The translations under genes were made by a program, and so were the position numbers. From the NCBI GenBank assembly GCA_002794775.1, contig NBAY01000064.1:124001-188000 (forward strand): a DNA stretch of 64,000 nucleotides. Direction: 5' to 3'. Shown piece after piece: positions 1 to 11,005 of this stretch (the stretch's first letter is position 1; every line of letters starts with the position of its first letter). The stretch comes from Porodaedalea pini (taxonomy: Eukaryota; Basidiomycota; Agaricomycetes; Hymenochaetales; Hymenochaetaceae). A model generated the notes under the pieces. It saw only the letters and a program-made list of their open reading frames with translations, was not told the origin of the DNA and made no database searches.

Positions 1-48
1 GGCCGTGATCTGCGCCATCTGATGTTGGTTGAAACCTTCTACTGACAT
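1..48 (-). CDS. Element B gag, N-terminal 16 codons (cut by window edge)
   Basis: This is the first part of a gypsy Gag on the minus strand, starting at an ATG at 48-46 and leaving the window at position 1. The start reads MSVEGFNQHQ, clearly related to the MAEGFTQRQQ start of the Gag of element A (ATG at 11005). The ATG follows an LTR and a leader in the same order as in element A, so element B is a second, diverged member of the same chromovirus group. Nothing can be said about the rest of its gag or pol. Confidence 0.6.
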   Translation of the reverse strand, partial: MSVEGFNQHQMAQITA

Positions 49-758
49 CGCTGGTTCAGGTGCGGGGGTTGAAGGTTCCGGGGGAGTCGGTGGCGAGGGG
101 TCTCTGTTAGTCTCGCGGTAAGGACCTGGGGTCGGTGGTAGGTTGACCGTGGACGCCGATGGTGCAGGCGACGATGGAGCAGCTGGGGGCCACCTGGCTC
201 TCCTTCCTCATTCGTCTGATGAATACCAGCCGTGTCGGACTTCACTCCACCAGATGTCGTGAGTGACGCCGCTATTGTTGGTCGCGACGTAGCCTGGTCA
301 GTCTGGATCCCAACGGGCTGATGCAGGAAGGGCCCATCTCTGTTCGTCGGTAAGATCTATCTTGACGTTGGCAGAGGGACGGGGATCAGTTGTGCGTTCG
401 AACCGGGGTTACACCAACGTTGAACGGGTTCGTCGGCGAAGTTGATGATGAGGCGGTAGGATCCGAGCAAGATTACAAATGAGATTGTCGTTGAGGCTTG
501 TACTCACTTGGTTACCCACGTCCATGTCAGGTGCGTGCTCCACCAGAGGCTAATTCTGAGAGCCAGGGTCGGGAAGAGTCGGTTGTAAAGTTTACGTAAT
601 ACATGAACATCCGAAAACGTCCAGGCAGGGTTGAGGGTTGTTGTTTAGGAGGTTTACACGTCAAGTCCTTCGAGGGGAACACTCCTCTAGACCGAGTGAA
701 GGCGAGTCAACAGCGACGACGTACACTGGGGATGAGCCTGGGTGTGGTTCTGCTTTTA
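49..758 (-). other. Element B untranslated leader between 5' LTR and gag
   Basis: About 700 bp between the element B LTR and its gag ATG. It is alignable by eye with the leader of element A (11006-11729), for example in the stretches around 600-700 and 11570-11690. No coding frame of its own is convincing; short ORFs here are interpreted as chance. Confidence 0.5.
747..757 (-). promoter_or_regulatory. Self-priming primer binding site of element B
   Basis: The minus strand reads AAAAGCAGAAC one base inside the LTR. Its exact complement, GTTCTGCTTTT, lies in the LTR at 965-955 (sense direction), where the transcript should begin. This is the arrangement known from Tf1, in which the 5' end of the RNA folds back to prime reverse transcription instead of a tRNA. 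Confidence 0.65.
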
Positions 759-1200
759 TGTTAGGCGGGAGTCCAGGAGACAGCTCGGACTGGGCAGGCC
801 TCGGCTGACTGTCATCTAAGATGTGCTATACTCGAGTGTGGACTCGGGACACACTTTTCTCAGGCTAGGTCGTCGTGGAGGTAAGAGGATTAATACAAGT
901 CTAAACTAATACAAGGGGGACGAGTCTCACCTAGGTTGTCGCGGAGGTAAGAGGAAAAGCAGAACAAGGAGTTCATGCAATTCCTGAGGCCTCTTATAGT
1001 GACAACCTGAGACTATATTACCTAACATTACATAACGAGCGGGAATGGAACGAATGAAGGTCGTGTGAAAGGAGTGTGTGAAGTGATTGGAAAGATGATT
1101 AAAGATAATAAGAAAGGGCGGTTAAAAGAAAAGAAATGATGAAAGGAAAATAAGTGATAAAAGGAAAATAAAAGATAGGGTGAAAGTTCAAGTCCTAACA
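759..1200 (-). repeat. Element B 5' LTR (442 bp)
   Basis: The LTR runs from TGTTAG to CTAACA and is related to the 414-bp LTRs of element A but longer at its right end. The sequence after 1200 continues as element C, and the right arm has the uninterrupted counterpart at 51690, so element B inserted into element C in the left arm only (or is present on only one allele). The other LTR and the second target-site copy lie outside the window. Confidence 0.85.
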
Positions 1201-3291
1201 TATTTCTGACTGGAGGTGGGCCTCTCGGTGGTGCCCTGTATTCTTTGTGTGGTTGTCCATAATTGTCAGGTCATTGGTAATCCCTTGGTTCATTAGGGGC
1301 ATACAGCTGATCTTGAGTGTACCAATCCTTGTAGTCTCGCCTTTGATAATCCTCCTTCCTTTCACCCCAGAGATCCCATATCTCAGCTTGTAAGTCCAAT
1401 ACCATGTGTGTGAGCAGGCTCAGTTCTGAGTCCTCTCGTTTGATGGGGGTCAGTGTGTATGGTCCAGATGCTGCAGCGATGTGTTGTTGAGTAAAATATG
1501 GAGGTGCTGTGGGTATCCTGAATGCTCCATACTGTGGTATTGCATATCCTTGCTGCACACCAGGACCAGTTACTAGGATTCCTTCTGCTATAAGTTGGTC
1601 GAGTTCATTGTATAGTACCAGTATATCCCAAGGAATGCCAGCTGGGTGTTGAAAGTCAACCAACCAAAGCTGTTGTTTGAGATGCTGATTGGTGAGCTAG
1701 TTCAGACCTTCTCGATAGAACTGCTTTTGATCTAGATCCAAAATGACTCCTTCTTGAACCAGATATGATGTAATACACATAAAGCTTTGATGGTATTCTC
1801 CCAGGGCAGCTGTGCTCATCAAAACCTTGTTGGAATTCTCGGTGACAAAATTGATTAGATCTCCATATGTGTATCTTATCATTGCTGCCAGATAGAAGCC
1901 CAGGGCGGCTGTTTTGAATGATGCGAAATTGTTTTGTCATGCCTGTGGGAGAGTTGACCATAGTAACTCCTCACATACCGGTGTGTAGTAACGTGCCCAA
2001 TTGGTTTTCTGTAGGTCAGTGATTCCTGCATTCGATCCTAAGATGTTAACCTCTTTGAAGAATTGTGGGATCCCTTCTGGTTCTACATCAGCGTTCATTG
2101 CTGGTGCTCATTTGTCATGTCTGTTCGGCATTGTCACTCCTGGAACTGGAGGATTTGGTCCAGTGATCAGGAGATTTCTGGACTCAGCGAGGTCTGGGAG
2201 AGGATTGGCTATGATGGGTATGGGTTGCATTGGTGGTACCATTGGTGGGGCTTGTGAAGGTCCTTGGCTCAATCCTTGTGTGGTAGAATTGGCCATGACT
2301 GCTCTGACTATTGGTGGTGCCACGATATGGAGAGTCAGCAGAGCCGGTGTGGGTATGCATGAGGGTGGAGTTGGTGTCCTTCTCAGCTGTTCTAGAGTCA
2401 AAGGGCAAGTTTCCAGGTATGGGTCTACAATTCTCGATATCACAATAGGTACTGTTCCTTCAGGAGTTGGTGGCAGTGGTGGCAGGACTAGTTCTTCCTC
2501 CGATGTCTCGGACCAATTTTGTAGTGATTCTGGGGTTGATTGTTCTTCTTGGTCAGGGGTAGAATTCTCAGGTTCGGTGTTTCATTCTGTTGGTACTTCT
2601 ATTGGTCCTCCTGTTTGAATCAAAGGTTTATTGAGCTGTCTTCTGTTGGCTTGTCTGCCCCAATTAAGTGGTGACCCTGGTCTTCTAGGTGACAATGATC
2701 TGAGTGATTGGTTTCGATACAGCATTGCCAATTCTCGTGGTCCTGGCGATACTAGTCTCCTGACTACTTCTTCAGATCTGGAGTGACTTTGTTCCCTTGT
2801 TGGACTCCTGTATCCTTTGAGGCCTGGTTTCCATTCCTCACTTTTGGGTGTTCCCCTGGGTCTTTGTATCTGCTGACTGAGTGGTGTACTGGTGATGCTG
2901 AAATGCAACCTGTTGCCAGTTACAAAGCTTCCTGGGATACAAAGTGATATCGTGGTTTTGATGAGATCAGGTAGGATCCTTCTAGGTTCAACTGGTTGTC
3001 CTCATTCTTGTGTGAGTTCTGGTTCAGTTACTGAGGGTGGCTGTTGTTGCTTGGTGTCCTGAAGTGTGTTTTCTGGGTTGGTGGTTCCAGATTGGCAAAA
3101 AGGTGATAAGGATGCTTCTCTGGGAGCATGTAAGATCTGAGGGGTGGCTGTGGTCAGTGGGCGTCCTCTTGGTCTTCCTCAGCCTCGTCCTCTGGGTGGT
3201 GGTGGTGGGTTGCTTGGTTCTTCCTGAACCTTTGCTTGTATGCATGTAGAGTGCTGAGGAGCATCAGACATTGACCTGATACTTAGGCGAG
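1201..3291 (-). pseudogene. Element C gag, degraded (left copy)
   Basis: Minus-strand counterpart of the gag described at 49600-52382, truncated at its 3' side by element B. It is recognised from the same open segments, including the stretch with MIRYTYGDLINF ending near 1700 and the segment 1271-1663. Stops in the frame are mainly TGA. At 2714-2716 this copy keeps CGA (Arg) where the right copy has TGA, and at 1313-1315 it has CAA where the right copy has TGA, so the two copies have decayed separately from CGA codons. Confidence 0.7.
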
Positions 3292-3302
3292 GCACCTTGA
3301 CC

Positions 3303-3320
3303 CCCTTGCAGTGGGCTCCA
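3303..3320 (-). promoter_or_regulatory. Element C primer binding site (left copy)
   Basis: On the minus strand, TGGAGCCCACTGCAAGGG starts 3 nt inside the LTR and begins with the TGG expected of a site complementary to a tRNA CCA end. The right copy has GCGAGG here, another CpG difference. The primer tRNA was not identified. Confidence 0.5.
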
Positions 3321-3323
3321 ATG

Positions 3324-4152
3324 TGTAGGGGTGAAGACTCTTGTATTCTGAAGGGCAATTCAGGCTGTGGCTCATGATTGACCCAAGGGGGACTGCGGTG
3401 ACTCAGTATACCAAGAGGGACAACCTAAGTAGAGCAAGGTTCGAGATATGAAGACTTGGCAATACAGATACGTGCAGGATTCTGGTTGGACCAAGACTCG
3501 GGTGGGTGGAATTGGCACTTGTGACAGTGGCCAAGGGCATTCGGTGGTTGGGTGACAGAGTTCTGAGAGTCAGTGACAGAGTCAATGTATACTGTTTTCA
3601 GAGTGAGAGTTGGGCAAGTAGTGCGTAGTAATGCATGTAGTAGATTGTGGTCTAGAGGACTGTCTGTCCCTGTACTGTTGCTCCTCTGTCTCTCCCTATC
3701 TATATCTCTCTATCTACAAACTACCATGAATTTATACTAAACTGAAGCAGAGAAAGCTGTGCAAGACTCGGCCAAGTCTGTGTGAACAGATGTGAAGGTG
3801 AGTCGATGATTGGCCTGCACACATCACACAGCTGATCATCACAGAGTGATGTTATAGTGCCTAACCTCCTCTCTCGTCTCCCACCACTGCACAACTGTAT
3901 CCCACATCCTTGTCCTACTCGCCTAAATCCTTCCACCTGTGCCCACAAGAGTCAGTTGTCCATATGCTGATCGAGTTTGTATGACATCCATCTGTCCATC
4001 CATGTCCATACCAAGAATTATAATAAAGAGTCAGCCGCCGATTGTGAATGTATCAATGGTAATGTTCAGTGGCCAGTAAGGGGAGTCAAAGAAGTAGTGT
4101 AAGTGAGGGGAGAAAGACTCGGCCAGCGCGTAGGTGATGGTTAATCGCTACA
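3324..4152 (-). repeat. Element C LTR (left copy, 829 bp)
   Basis: Bounded by the inverted ends TGTAG and CTACA (plus strand TGTAG at 3324, CTACA ending at 4152). Pairs with 48729-49567. Short ORFs inside it are not considered real. It is shorter than the right copy by about 10 bp near 3655-3665. Confidence 0.75.
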
Positions 4153-5914
4153 CTGACGTCCATAACAGCACATCCTAGAGAAGTGCACTCAGCTGTGAGA
4201 TGACCACACACAATGCTGCTGCTATTCTCAAGCATAGGAGAAGGACAAAAGGAGGACAGATGCTACAGCCATGCAAAGCGGTTTGTTCACCATCACCCTT
4301 TCCTACTCGACAGAGGTGATCTGTCAAACAAGGATGTCTGCCTTTGCTGTTCACCAGACTCAGCATGTCTCTGAGAAGAGGTTGCTCAGATACTTCATAC
4401 AGTACAGCGTGGGGTGCCAAGCATTGTTCCTCATGTTGTTGCTCAAGCACGGTTGTTATGATAGTTTTGAAGACATAAGAGAATGTGCCATCAAATCTTT
4501 CACTCCCATTGCCAGTCAGTTCCTCATCTGATCAATACAACCATCATAAGAAACATTTCATCTTGATTCCTTGAGCAGTCATTCTAGAGAGCTCAAGCAT
4601 GCCGTTATCAGCAGAAAGAGGACCGCAGCATTGAACATAGCCATGGGCAAGTGAATGAGATATTGCATTGACCTTTGATCTGACTGGTTCTGATCCTCAA
4701 CCTCAAGCTTAAGTGCTGGATGCTTTAGCCTCTACTATGACCGATTCAATAACCATAAGTCTTTGTGGGACTCAACAAGGACACATTGAACACGCAGAGG
4801 AGAAGGAAACCAAGGTATTCATGTAGAACAAAATTTATGCTTTTTGTAGATTAAGGCGAGTTCAAGTGACCCAGTCAATATATACTGACATTTTCTCTTG
4901 CATCTCTTGCTCCGACTCTATAAATGCATTTCATGCAACATGTAGTGGATGATGCATACATTAGTTGGACATATGCTTTGGCCCACTTTCTTGCCCCTGG
5001 AAGCAAGAAGTGATTGTTTTCAGAGTACCCAGGCATGTGTCTCTTCTTCTGGTGCATTCTCGTACAGCTAGATCCACTTTTCATTTCATAGGCTCAAGGA
5101 CCTCAGAAAAAACTGTTGGGCAGCTCTCGCAACTCTTCAAAGGGCTGGTCAAAGATATGAGTATGCCTGAATCATAATGTTCAAGTCTTTGCATCAGAGA
5201 CACGGACAAAGCAATCTACATGCAGAAATGCCGTGAAGTGAAGCTGTTGACATTGCAAAAAGGCTTCACAGATAAGCATTGGGATTAGACCATTCCTCTT
5301 TATTAGTAGCTGTTGCTGTGCATGATCTATATTAATGATCAGGATGCAGGTGCATCTATATGGCTTTATATGGAAGACCTGATAATACCCTGTGCTACTC
5401 TCTATAAGCAAACTTCTACACCACAGTGCACATGAGTATGACTCATGATGCTGATGCTGGGCACTGGTGTTCCAAGGCGATGCAGTCATATAAATGCACA
5501 TACACTGCTGGAAGGCTTTAAAGTGCTTTTGCACCAATGTCTCCTCTGACAGAGACCGATACTACTGTATTTAGAAGCACAGCTTACTGGCAGTGCTTTG
5601 GGCATCTCTTCAGTACTTAAATCAGAAGACCGCATCTCTCCCAGTCATCATCCTCAATCTTGATCTCTGACCCCAAGCCTCTTGCAAGAATGGATCATAT
5701 GAGCTCAATGCATGCTTTCTATGCAGATGCAGACCTGAACTATCAAGCAAGATGGGACTCTCTAGCCACATCTGTAAGCACAAATTCTACAGCAAGTAAC
5801 CTTCTGGGTCCTGGTCGCACACTCGGTCTCAGCTATGACTCTGTTGGCAAGCACATAGAAATCCAGCTTGGATGAATTGCAGAGAAGTTGGGAAAGGGGC
5901 TGCAGATGACAGTG
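4153..5914. other. Region E, unidentified degraded coding repeat, part 1
   Basis: An old sequence of unknown family, continued at 12149-12766 after the element A insertion. Open segments conserved in both arms exist on both strands. On the minus strand a single frame from 5537 to 4875 is interrupted only by TGA codons. On the plus strand, 5660-5875 reads on through one TGA into 12149 onward if element A is removed. The second has a protein-like composition (LGPGRTLGLSYDSVGKHIE) but I do not recognise the family. It could be a host-gene relic with introns or an unclassified transposon. Confidence 0.45.
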
Positions 5915-5919
5915 GTCAG
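5915..5919. repeat. Target-site duplication of element A (left copy)
   Basis: GTCAG directly before the LTR start at 5920, repeated after the other LTR at 12144-12148. The right arm has a single copy (46963-46967, complement CTGAC) in uninterrupted sequence, which proves the insertion and its 5-bp duplication. Confidence 0.95.
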
Positions 5920-6333
5920 TGTTAGGCGGGAGCCTGGGAGACGTCTCGGACTGGGCAGGCCTCGGCTGACTGTCGTCTGGGACGTGCTATACTCGAGTGG
6001 AGACTCGGGACACGCTATACTCAGGCTAGGTCGTCGTGGAGGTAAGAGGATTAATACAAGTCTAAACTAATACAAGGGGGACGAGTCTCACCTAGGTCGT
6101 CGCGGAGGTAAGAGGAAAAGCAGAACAAGGAGTTCATGCGATTCCTGAGACCTTATATAGCGACGACCGTGAGACTATATTACCTAACATTACATAACGA
6201 GTGGGAATGGAACGAATGAAGGCAGTGTGGGAATGATTGTGTAAGATGGGTAAATATAATGAAAAGGACGAATATAATAAAGGAAATGGTAAAAAGGAAA
6301 ATAAAGGAAAAGGTGAAAGTTCAGGTTCTAACA
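5920..6333 (-). repeat. Element A 3' LTR (414 bp)
   Basis: TGTTAG to CTAACA. Sense strand contains TATATAA at 6159-6153 and GTTCTGCTTTT at 6126-6116, the presumed start of R. A ~24-bp motif ending GGAGGTAAGAGG occurs twice within the LTR. It abuts the pol stop codon directly. Confidence 0.95.
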
Positions 6334-9300
6334 TTACCCCCCCTTCAAGGTTGGGCGCCCCGACCAACCATGATTGCGGTCGTCAGGCTCTGTGTCGACG
6401 AAGAGCGGACGGAGTCGTTGACGAGGGATGTCGAGTTTCCGAGGTGCACCAGGATGTTTGAGGTAGAACTCAGCGATCGCCTCCTTCGCGTTCTCGCCGA
6501 AGTCCGTCTCAGGCTGCCAAGTAGGTTCATTGTAGCTGACCCACTTGACAAGGTACTGTAGTTTCCCTCGGTGCAGACGTGAGTCTAAGACTTCCTCGAG
6601 TTTGTACTCTTCCTCGTTGTCGACGATGTCTGGCGGCGGCGGCGGCGGTTGCTTCTGGCTTTCAAAGGACGGTTCGACGGCGGGTTTCAATAGGGCTTCG
6701 TTGAAGACAGGGTGGACCTTTTTCCATCGCTTCGGGAGTTTGAGCTTGTACACGCTCGCTCCTATCTTGTCGATGACGTCAAAGGGGCCGTACCATTTGT
6801 CTGCGAGTTTCTTTGTCGGCGAGTCCGTACTGATGTTTCGCCCGTCAAGGAAGACCTTGTCTCCAGCCTTGTACTCCACCGAAGCTCCTGCTGTCCGGTC
6901 ATGGTAGCGCTTCATGTCCTCTGCTGCCTTGACTAGGTTGTCCTTAGCAACGCGATGAGTCTCCTTGATGTGCTTTGCGAATTCTTCCACTGACATGTTA
7001 GCAGATGAGGTTCGCGTCGTGTTGAAGCTCAAGGGGTGACGTCCTGTGTTCGCGTAGAAGGGGGACATCTTCATTGCTGAGTGTTCGTGGTTGTTGTATG
7101 CGAACTCTGCGAGGGGGAGCCAGTCCTTCCAGTCCGATTGCCGATGGTTAACGAAGAGTCGAAGGTACTGTTCGAGCTCTTGGTTAACGCGTTCCGTTTG
7201 ACCATCCGTCTGTGGATGGTACGCTGTCAACGGGTTGCCTTCAATGTGCAGAAGTTTGTACAGCTCCTTCATCATCGACGCATCGAACTGCGTGCCTCGG
7301 TCGTGGATGATCTTCTTCGGTAGGCCATGGAGGCGGAAGACGTGGTCGCAGTACAGCTGGGCCATGCCTTCTGCGGACAGCCTCGTCGTCGTCGGGATCG
7401 TGTGCATCTGCTTCGAGAACCTATCCACGAAGACGCAGATTGCGTTGTGTCCCTTGGAGTCCAGGAGCTCTCTGATTAGGTCAACTGTAACAATTTCCCA
7501 GGGTCCTTCAGGGACAGCGTTTGGATGAAGCGGTCTAGACCTCGACGTTCTTAAGGCTTTCGTCCGTTGACAATGGTCGCATCCTCGGATGTATGCTTGG
7601 ACATTGGAGAACATCGATGCCCACCAGAAGTTGTGACGGACGAGTTCTACTGTCTTCGACGCTCCCGGATGACCAGCCAGAACCGAGTCGTGGCACTCCC
7701 GCAACACGGCCTCCTTTATTGTCGATGGAACATACACCTTGCCTTTCATCCGCCACAACTCGTCAACCTCCACCAAACCCGTAGGCCTCTCCGACTTGTC
7801 CTGCACCCTCTGCGCTTCACCCACTTGTTCTACCACCTCGTCGCGCGATGTCCGCACCACTCCACGGTTCAACCACTTATCCTTGATGAACACGACCCCA
7901 TCGTTGTCATCCTTGCCCTGATCATAGCCCGCCATGCGCGATAGCAGGTCGGCCTTGCCCATCGTCTTGCCCGACTTGTGTTTGAGGTGGAAGTCGAATT
8001 CTTCAAGTTCGGTCTGCCAGCGAGCTTGGCGATAGCTCAGCTTCTGCGCCGACCTGAAGTAGGTGAGGTTGGCGTGGTCAGACCAGATTTCAATCTTGTG
8101 GCGAGCACCAAGGAGGTATTGCCGCCACTCCTTGAGCGCCGAAACGATCGCGAGCATCTCCTTGTCGTAGATCTCGTAGTTTTGTTCCGCCGGTTCAAGT
8201 GCCTCTGACCTGTAGGTGATCACCCTCCACTTCCCTTCCTGCTTCTGCAACAACACACCACTGAGCGCAAAGTTCGACGAGTCCGCTTCTACGTGGAAAG
8301 GGCCCTCGTCATTGGTGATGGCTAGGACTGGAGGTGAGCAGAGATGTCGTCTCAGCTCCTCGAACGCTTCCTGCTGTTCGGTCTCCCATACCCAGTCCTT
8401 CTTGCCCGTTAACGATGTCAACGGTCGGACCACCTTGCTGTAGTCCTTAATAAACCGTCTCAGCCAGTTTCCCATACCGAGGAACTGTTGCAGCTCCTTG
8501 AGGTTCCGTGGGACTGGCCAGTTCGCAATCGCCTCCGTCTTTGCCGGGTCAGCCCTGATCTCGCCATTGCCGATGATGTGGCTGAGGTATTTGACGACCT
8601 TGGCGTCAAACTCGCACTTCTCCGGCTTCAGGTACAGGCCATTTTCTCGGAGGATCTGGAGTACGCGCCTCGATGTGTCGATATGCTCCTCAATGGTTTC
8701 CGAGAGGATCAGGATGTCGTCGAGGTATACGATGATCAAGTTCGCGTAGATTAGGTCCTTAAAGATGTGGTTGACAAAGGCCTGGAACGTGGCAGGCACG
8801 TTGCAAAGGCCAAAAAACATGACCGTCGGTTCGAAGAGGCCCATGTTCGTGCGAAACGCTGCCTTCCATTCGTCACCCTCGCGGATCCGGATATTGTAGT
8901 ACCCCCAGCGAAGGTCAAGCTTAGTGATGTACTTCGCTTTTTTGACCTTGTCGACGAGTTCGTCAATGAGAGGGAGGGGATACTTGTTTTTGATCGTACT
9001 GTCATTGAGCTTACGGTAATCCTGGATCGGGCATAGTGATTTGTCGGCCTTCTTAATGAAGAAGAAGGGCGACGCCATGGGCGATATCGACCATCGAACG
9101 CGACCCGACTTCAGATTTTCATCAAGGAAGTCCTTGAGTGACTGTTGCTCAGTTGGCGTGAGTGGGTAGATCTTACAGTCGCTCGGTTTGAAGTCGGGCT
9201 TCAAGTCGATGACATGGTCCCAGGGTCGGTGTTCTGGCAGCTTCTCAAAACCTTTTTCGCTGAAAACGTCGGCGTAGTCGTTGAGGTATGTGGGCCAGGA

Positions 9301-9978
9301 CGCCTTGTCCATTCGCATTTCACTCACCCTCCTCATCTGTTCCACCACCTTCTTCACCTTGCCTAGGTCCTCCACCGGCTCCTTCTTGATCGCACATTCT
9401 TCTGGACAGCAGGTGAATTCGATCAAACCTGTTTTCCAGTCGACCTCCAGATTGTGACGTCGAAGCCAGTCGTACCCCAGGAAGATGTTTGACGACGCTA
9501 GGGACGTTACTGTGAGGACGATCCTCTCCTGGTGATGGCCGATCATGAGCTCGACGTCAACGTACTCCTCGATCAATCCGGCCTCATTGTGCGTGCCATC
9601 GGCGTTGAGCACCACGAGGGGTTGAATGTAGTGTTTCGTTTCCAACCCGTACCTCTCGACGAACCTGACGTCGATGCAGGATCCCGTGCATCCCGAATCC
9701 ACAAGGGCATGCGCATCTACCTCTCTCGCCTCACCCGCTATTTCATGCTCGACGGTCAGGAGAAGGTCCAGCTGGTGTCCGCCAGTTCCTCTCATGAACA
9801 GTTGCTCGTACTCTTCATCTTTGTTCACACCGGTGGGGACTTCGTAATCGGGAAAACCATCGACGTCGTTTGCATCTATGTATTGTACAGACGGTTGGTT
9901 ATATTTTAGCGAATCCAGATTCAAAGTCCCTTGTTCTTCTCGGTCAGTCGCCCCGATGGCTACGCCTGACCACTCGCA
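6334..9978 (-). CDS. Element A Pol: protease, reverse transcriptase, RNase H, integrase, chromodomain
   Basis: One uninterrupted frame. In order: an aspartic protease (ALVDSGCTGS near residue 75 of the segment starting at 9924), reverse transcriptase with YLDD in IIVYLDDILIL, RNase H (VEADSSNFALSG; YEIYDKEMLAIV), integrase zinc finger (HPGASKT...CDHCQRTK), integrase core (VTVDLIRELL, IHDRGTQFDA, TAYHPQTDGQTERVN), and a C-terminal chromodomain (YLVKWVSYNEPTWQPE). No ATG begins the frame; entry is by -1 slippage at 9978-9984. The last codons (K-G-G-stop) are the polypurine tract itself and touch the LTR. All catalytic motifs look intact, so this Pol may be active. Chromodomains in this family direct integration towards marked chromatin. 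Confidence 0.93.
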   Translation of the reverse strand, partial: CEWSGVAIGATDREEQGTLNLDSLKYNQPSVQYIDANDVDGFPDYEVPTGVNKDEEYEQLFMRGTGGHQLDLLLTVEHEIAGEAREVDAHALVDSGCTGSCIDVRFVERYGLETKHYIQPLVVLNADGTHNEAGLIEEYVDVELMIGHHQERIVLTVTSLASSNIFLGYDWLRRHNLEVDWKTGLIEFTCCPEECAIKKEPVEDLGKVKKVVEQMRRVSEMRMDKASWPTYLNDYADVFSEKGFEKLPEHRPWDHVIDLKPDFKPSDCKIYPLTPTEQQSLKDFLDENLKSGRVRWSISPMASPFFFIKKADKSLCPIQDYRKLNDSTIKNKYPLPLIDELVDKVKKAKYITKLDLRWGYYNIRIREGDEWKAAFRTNMGLFEPTVMFFGLCNVPATFQAFVNHIFKDLIYANLIIVYLDDILILSETIEEHIDTSRRVLQILRENGLYLKPEKCEFDAKVVKYLSHIIGNGEIRADPAKTEAIANWPVPRNLKELQQFLGMGNWLRRFIKDYSKVVRPLTSLTGKKDWVWETEQQEAFEELRRHLCSPPVLAITNDEGPFHVEADSSNFALSGVLLQKQEGKWRVITYRSEALEPAEQNYEIYDKEMLAIVSALKEWRQYLLGARHKIEIWSDHANLTYFRSAQKLSYRQARWQTELEEFDFHLKHKSGKTMGKADLLSRMAGYDQGKDDNDGVVFIKDKWLNRGVVRTSRDEVVEQVGEAQRVQDKSERPTGLVEVDELWRMKGKVYVPSTIKEAVLRECHDSVLAGHPGASKTVELVRHNFWWASMFSNVQAYIRGCDHCQRTKALRTSRSRPLHPNAVPEGPWEIVTVDLIRELLDSKGHNAICVFVDRFSKQMHTIPTTTRLSAEGMAQLYCDHVFRLHGLPKKIIHDRGTQFDASMMKELYKLLHIEGNPLTAYHPQTDGQTERVNQELEQYLRLFVNHRQSDWKDWLPLAEFAYNNHEHSAMKMSPFYANTGRHPLSFNTTRTSSANMSVEEFAKHIKETHRVAKDNLVKAAEDMKRYHDRTAGASVEYKAGDKVFLDGRNISTDSPTKKLADKWYGPFDVIDKIGASVYKLKLPKRWKKVHPVFNEALLKPAVEPSFESQKQPPPPPPDIVDNEEEYKLEEVLDSRLHRGKLQYLVKWVSYNEPTWQPETDFGENAKEAIAEFYLKHPGAPRKLDIPRQRLRPLFVDTEPDDRNHGWSGRPTLKGG

Positions 9979-11005
9979 AAACCCTGCGAGTTGACGACCT
10001 CTTCGTCATTGTCTTCTTCCTCCACATAGTCCTCCACCATCGACCTTCAAGTGTCCACGACTTCCTCGAATGCCGACTCCTTCATCGCGCCGAGCTCGTC
10101 AGCGATGAGGTGGCGCTCGCCCGGTGCCATCAGCTCCAACATACGCTGGATGATCGGCTTCGCCTGCGGACATTTGTCCTTAAAGTGTCCCAGTCCGCCG
10201 CAAATCCAGCACGCGCGCTTTTGTTGCGCCTCATTCATCGAGACGTCCATCGGTTGGCCGGCACCTCCGAAAGTGATGCCCATTGTGTCACGCTTATCGG
10301 CGTGTGGGGCTGCTACCTGTCGGCGTGCAGGAGGCCCTTGTTGGGGCGTCGGACGGGGCGTGAACGGTAATGTACGACCTCGTTGGATGGTGCGAATCTG
10401 CTGTTTGCCCCGATCGATCTCAATGGCCTTCTTTTTCCATGCCTCATACGTGGTTGGTACGGGCATTGACCTCAACACGCTGCGGACCACCTCAATGTTC
10501 ATCGCGCGTTGCAGGCGGTCACAAATGACGCTTTCGTCCTTCAGCTCCGCTGCCTTGATGATCACGTCGAGGTCCTGGAAGAACTGGTCGGCGGAGAGGT
10601 CCTTCTGGACCTTGTCTCGGAACTTCTTCAGCGCCTTCTCCTTCCTGTTCGGATCATCGAAGGAGGCATCCAGTTGTCCGTAAAGCCCACGACGCCATTC
10701 GTTGTGAATTCCTGGACGTAGTTTTGCGCCCACGTCGACGTGTTGCCACCCTTGAGGTAAGAGAGGGCGACATAGATCTTGCTTGACGACGAGGGATACC
10801 TCGTGGGGTTCGCCGAGACGAAGAGTAGGACTTCGCGCTTGAAGTCGAGGTAGTCATCGCCGCCAGCGAATTCGCGTGGCCGGGCGACGTCAATCGAGGG
10901 AGCTGGAGCTTGGGCTGACGGGGCGTTCGTTGCTGCTCGGGTGAAGGCGGCAGCTATGATCGCTGCGATCTCTTGTTGCTGCCTTTGAGTGAAACCTTCA
11001 GCCAT
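9960..11005 (-). pseudogene. Element A Gag, one frameshift and one TGA
   Basis: Gag capsid/nucleocapsid precursor. It starts at the ATG at 11005 (MAEGFTQRQQ), reads to about 10670, then shifts frame at TGGAT (10669-10672), where one missing G would restore the frame, and continues to a CCHC zinc knuckle (CWICGGLGHFKDKC). A TGA at 10047-10049 interrupts the final stretch, which otherwise stays open through the slippery heptamer to a TAG at 9960-9962. The TGA is consistent with a CGA codon. Either break alone should prevent Gag-Pol production from this copy. Confidence 0.8.
9978..9984 (-). promoter_or_regulatory. -1 ribosomal frameshift heptamer (gag to pol, element A)
   Basis: Sense strand reads G GGT TTT with GGT and TTT as gag codons (9983-9981, 9980-9978). 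Slipping back one base gives GGG TTT and puts the next codon at 9978, which is exactly the pol frame. Six nt downstream GGTCAG can pair with CTGACC across an 18-nt loop, a spacing typical of frameshift-stimulating hairpins. The pattern X XXY YYZ is the canonical -1 slippery site. Confidence 0.75.

Noticed and set aside
8751..9036. Many plus-strand ORFs of 60-125 codons over element A pol
   Set aside because: They are antisense shadows of the long pol frame with no motifs of their own.
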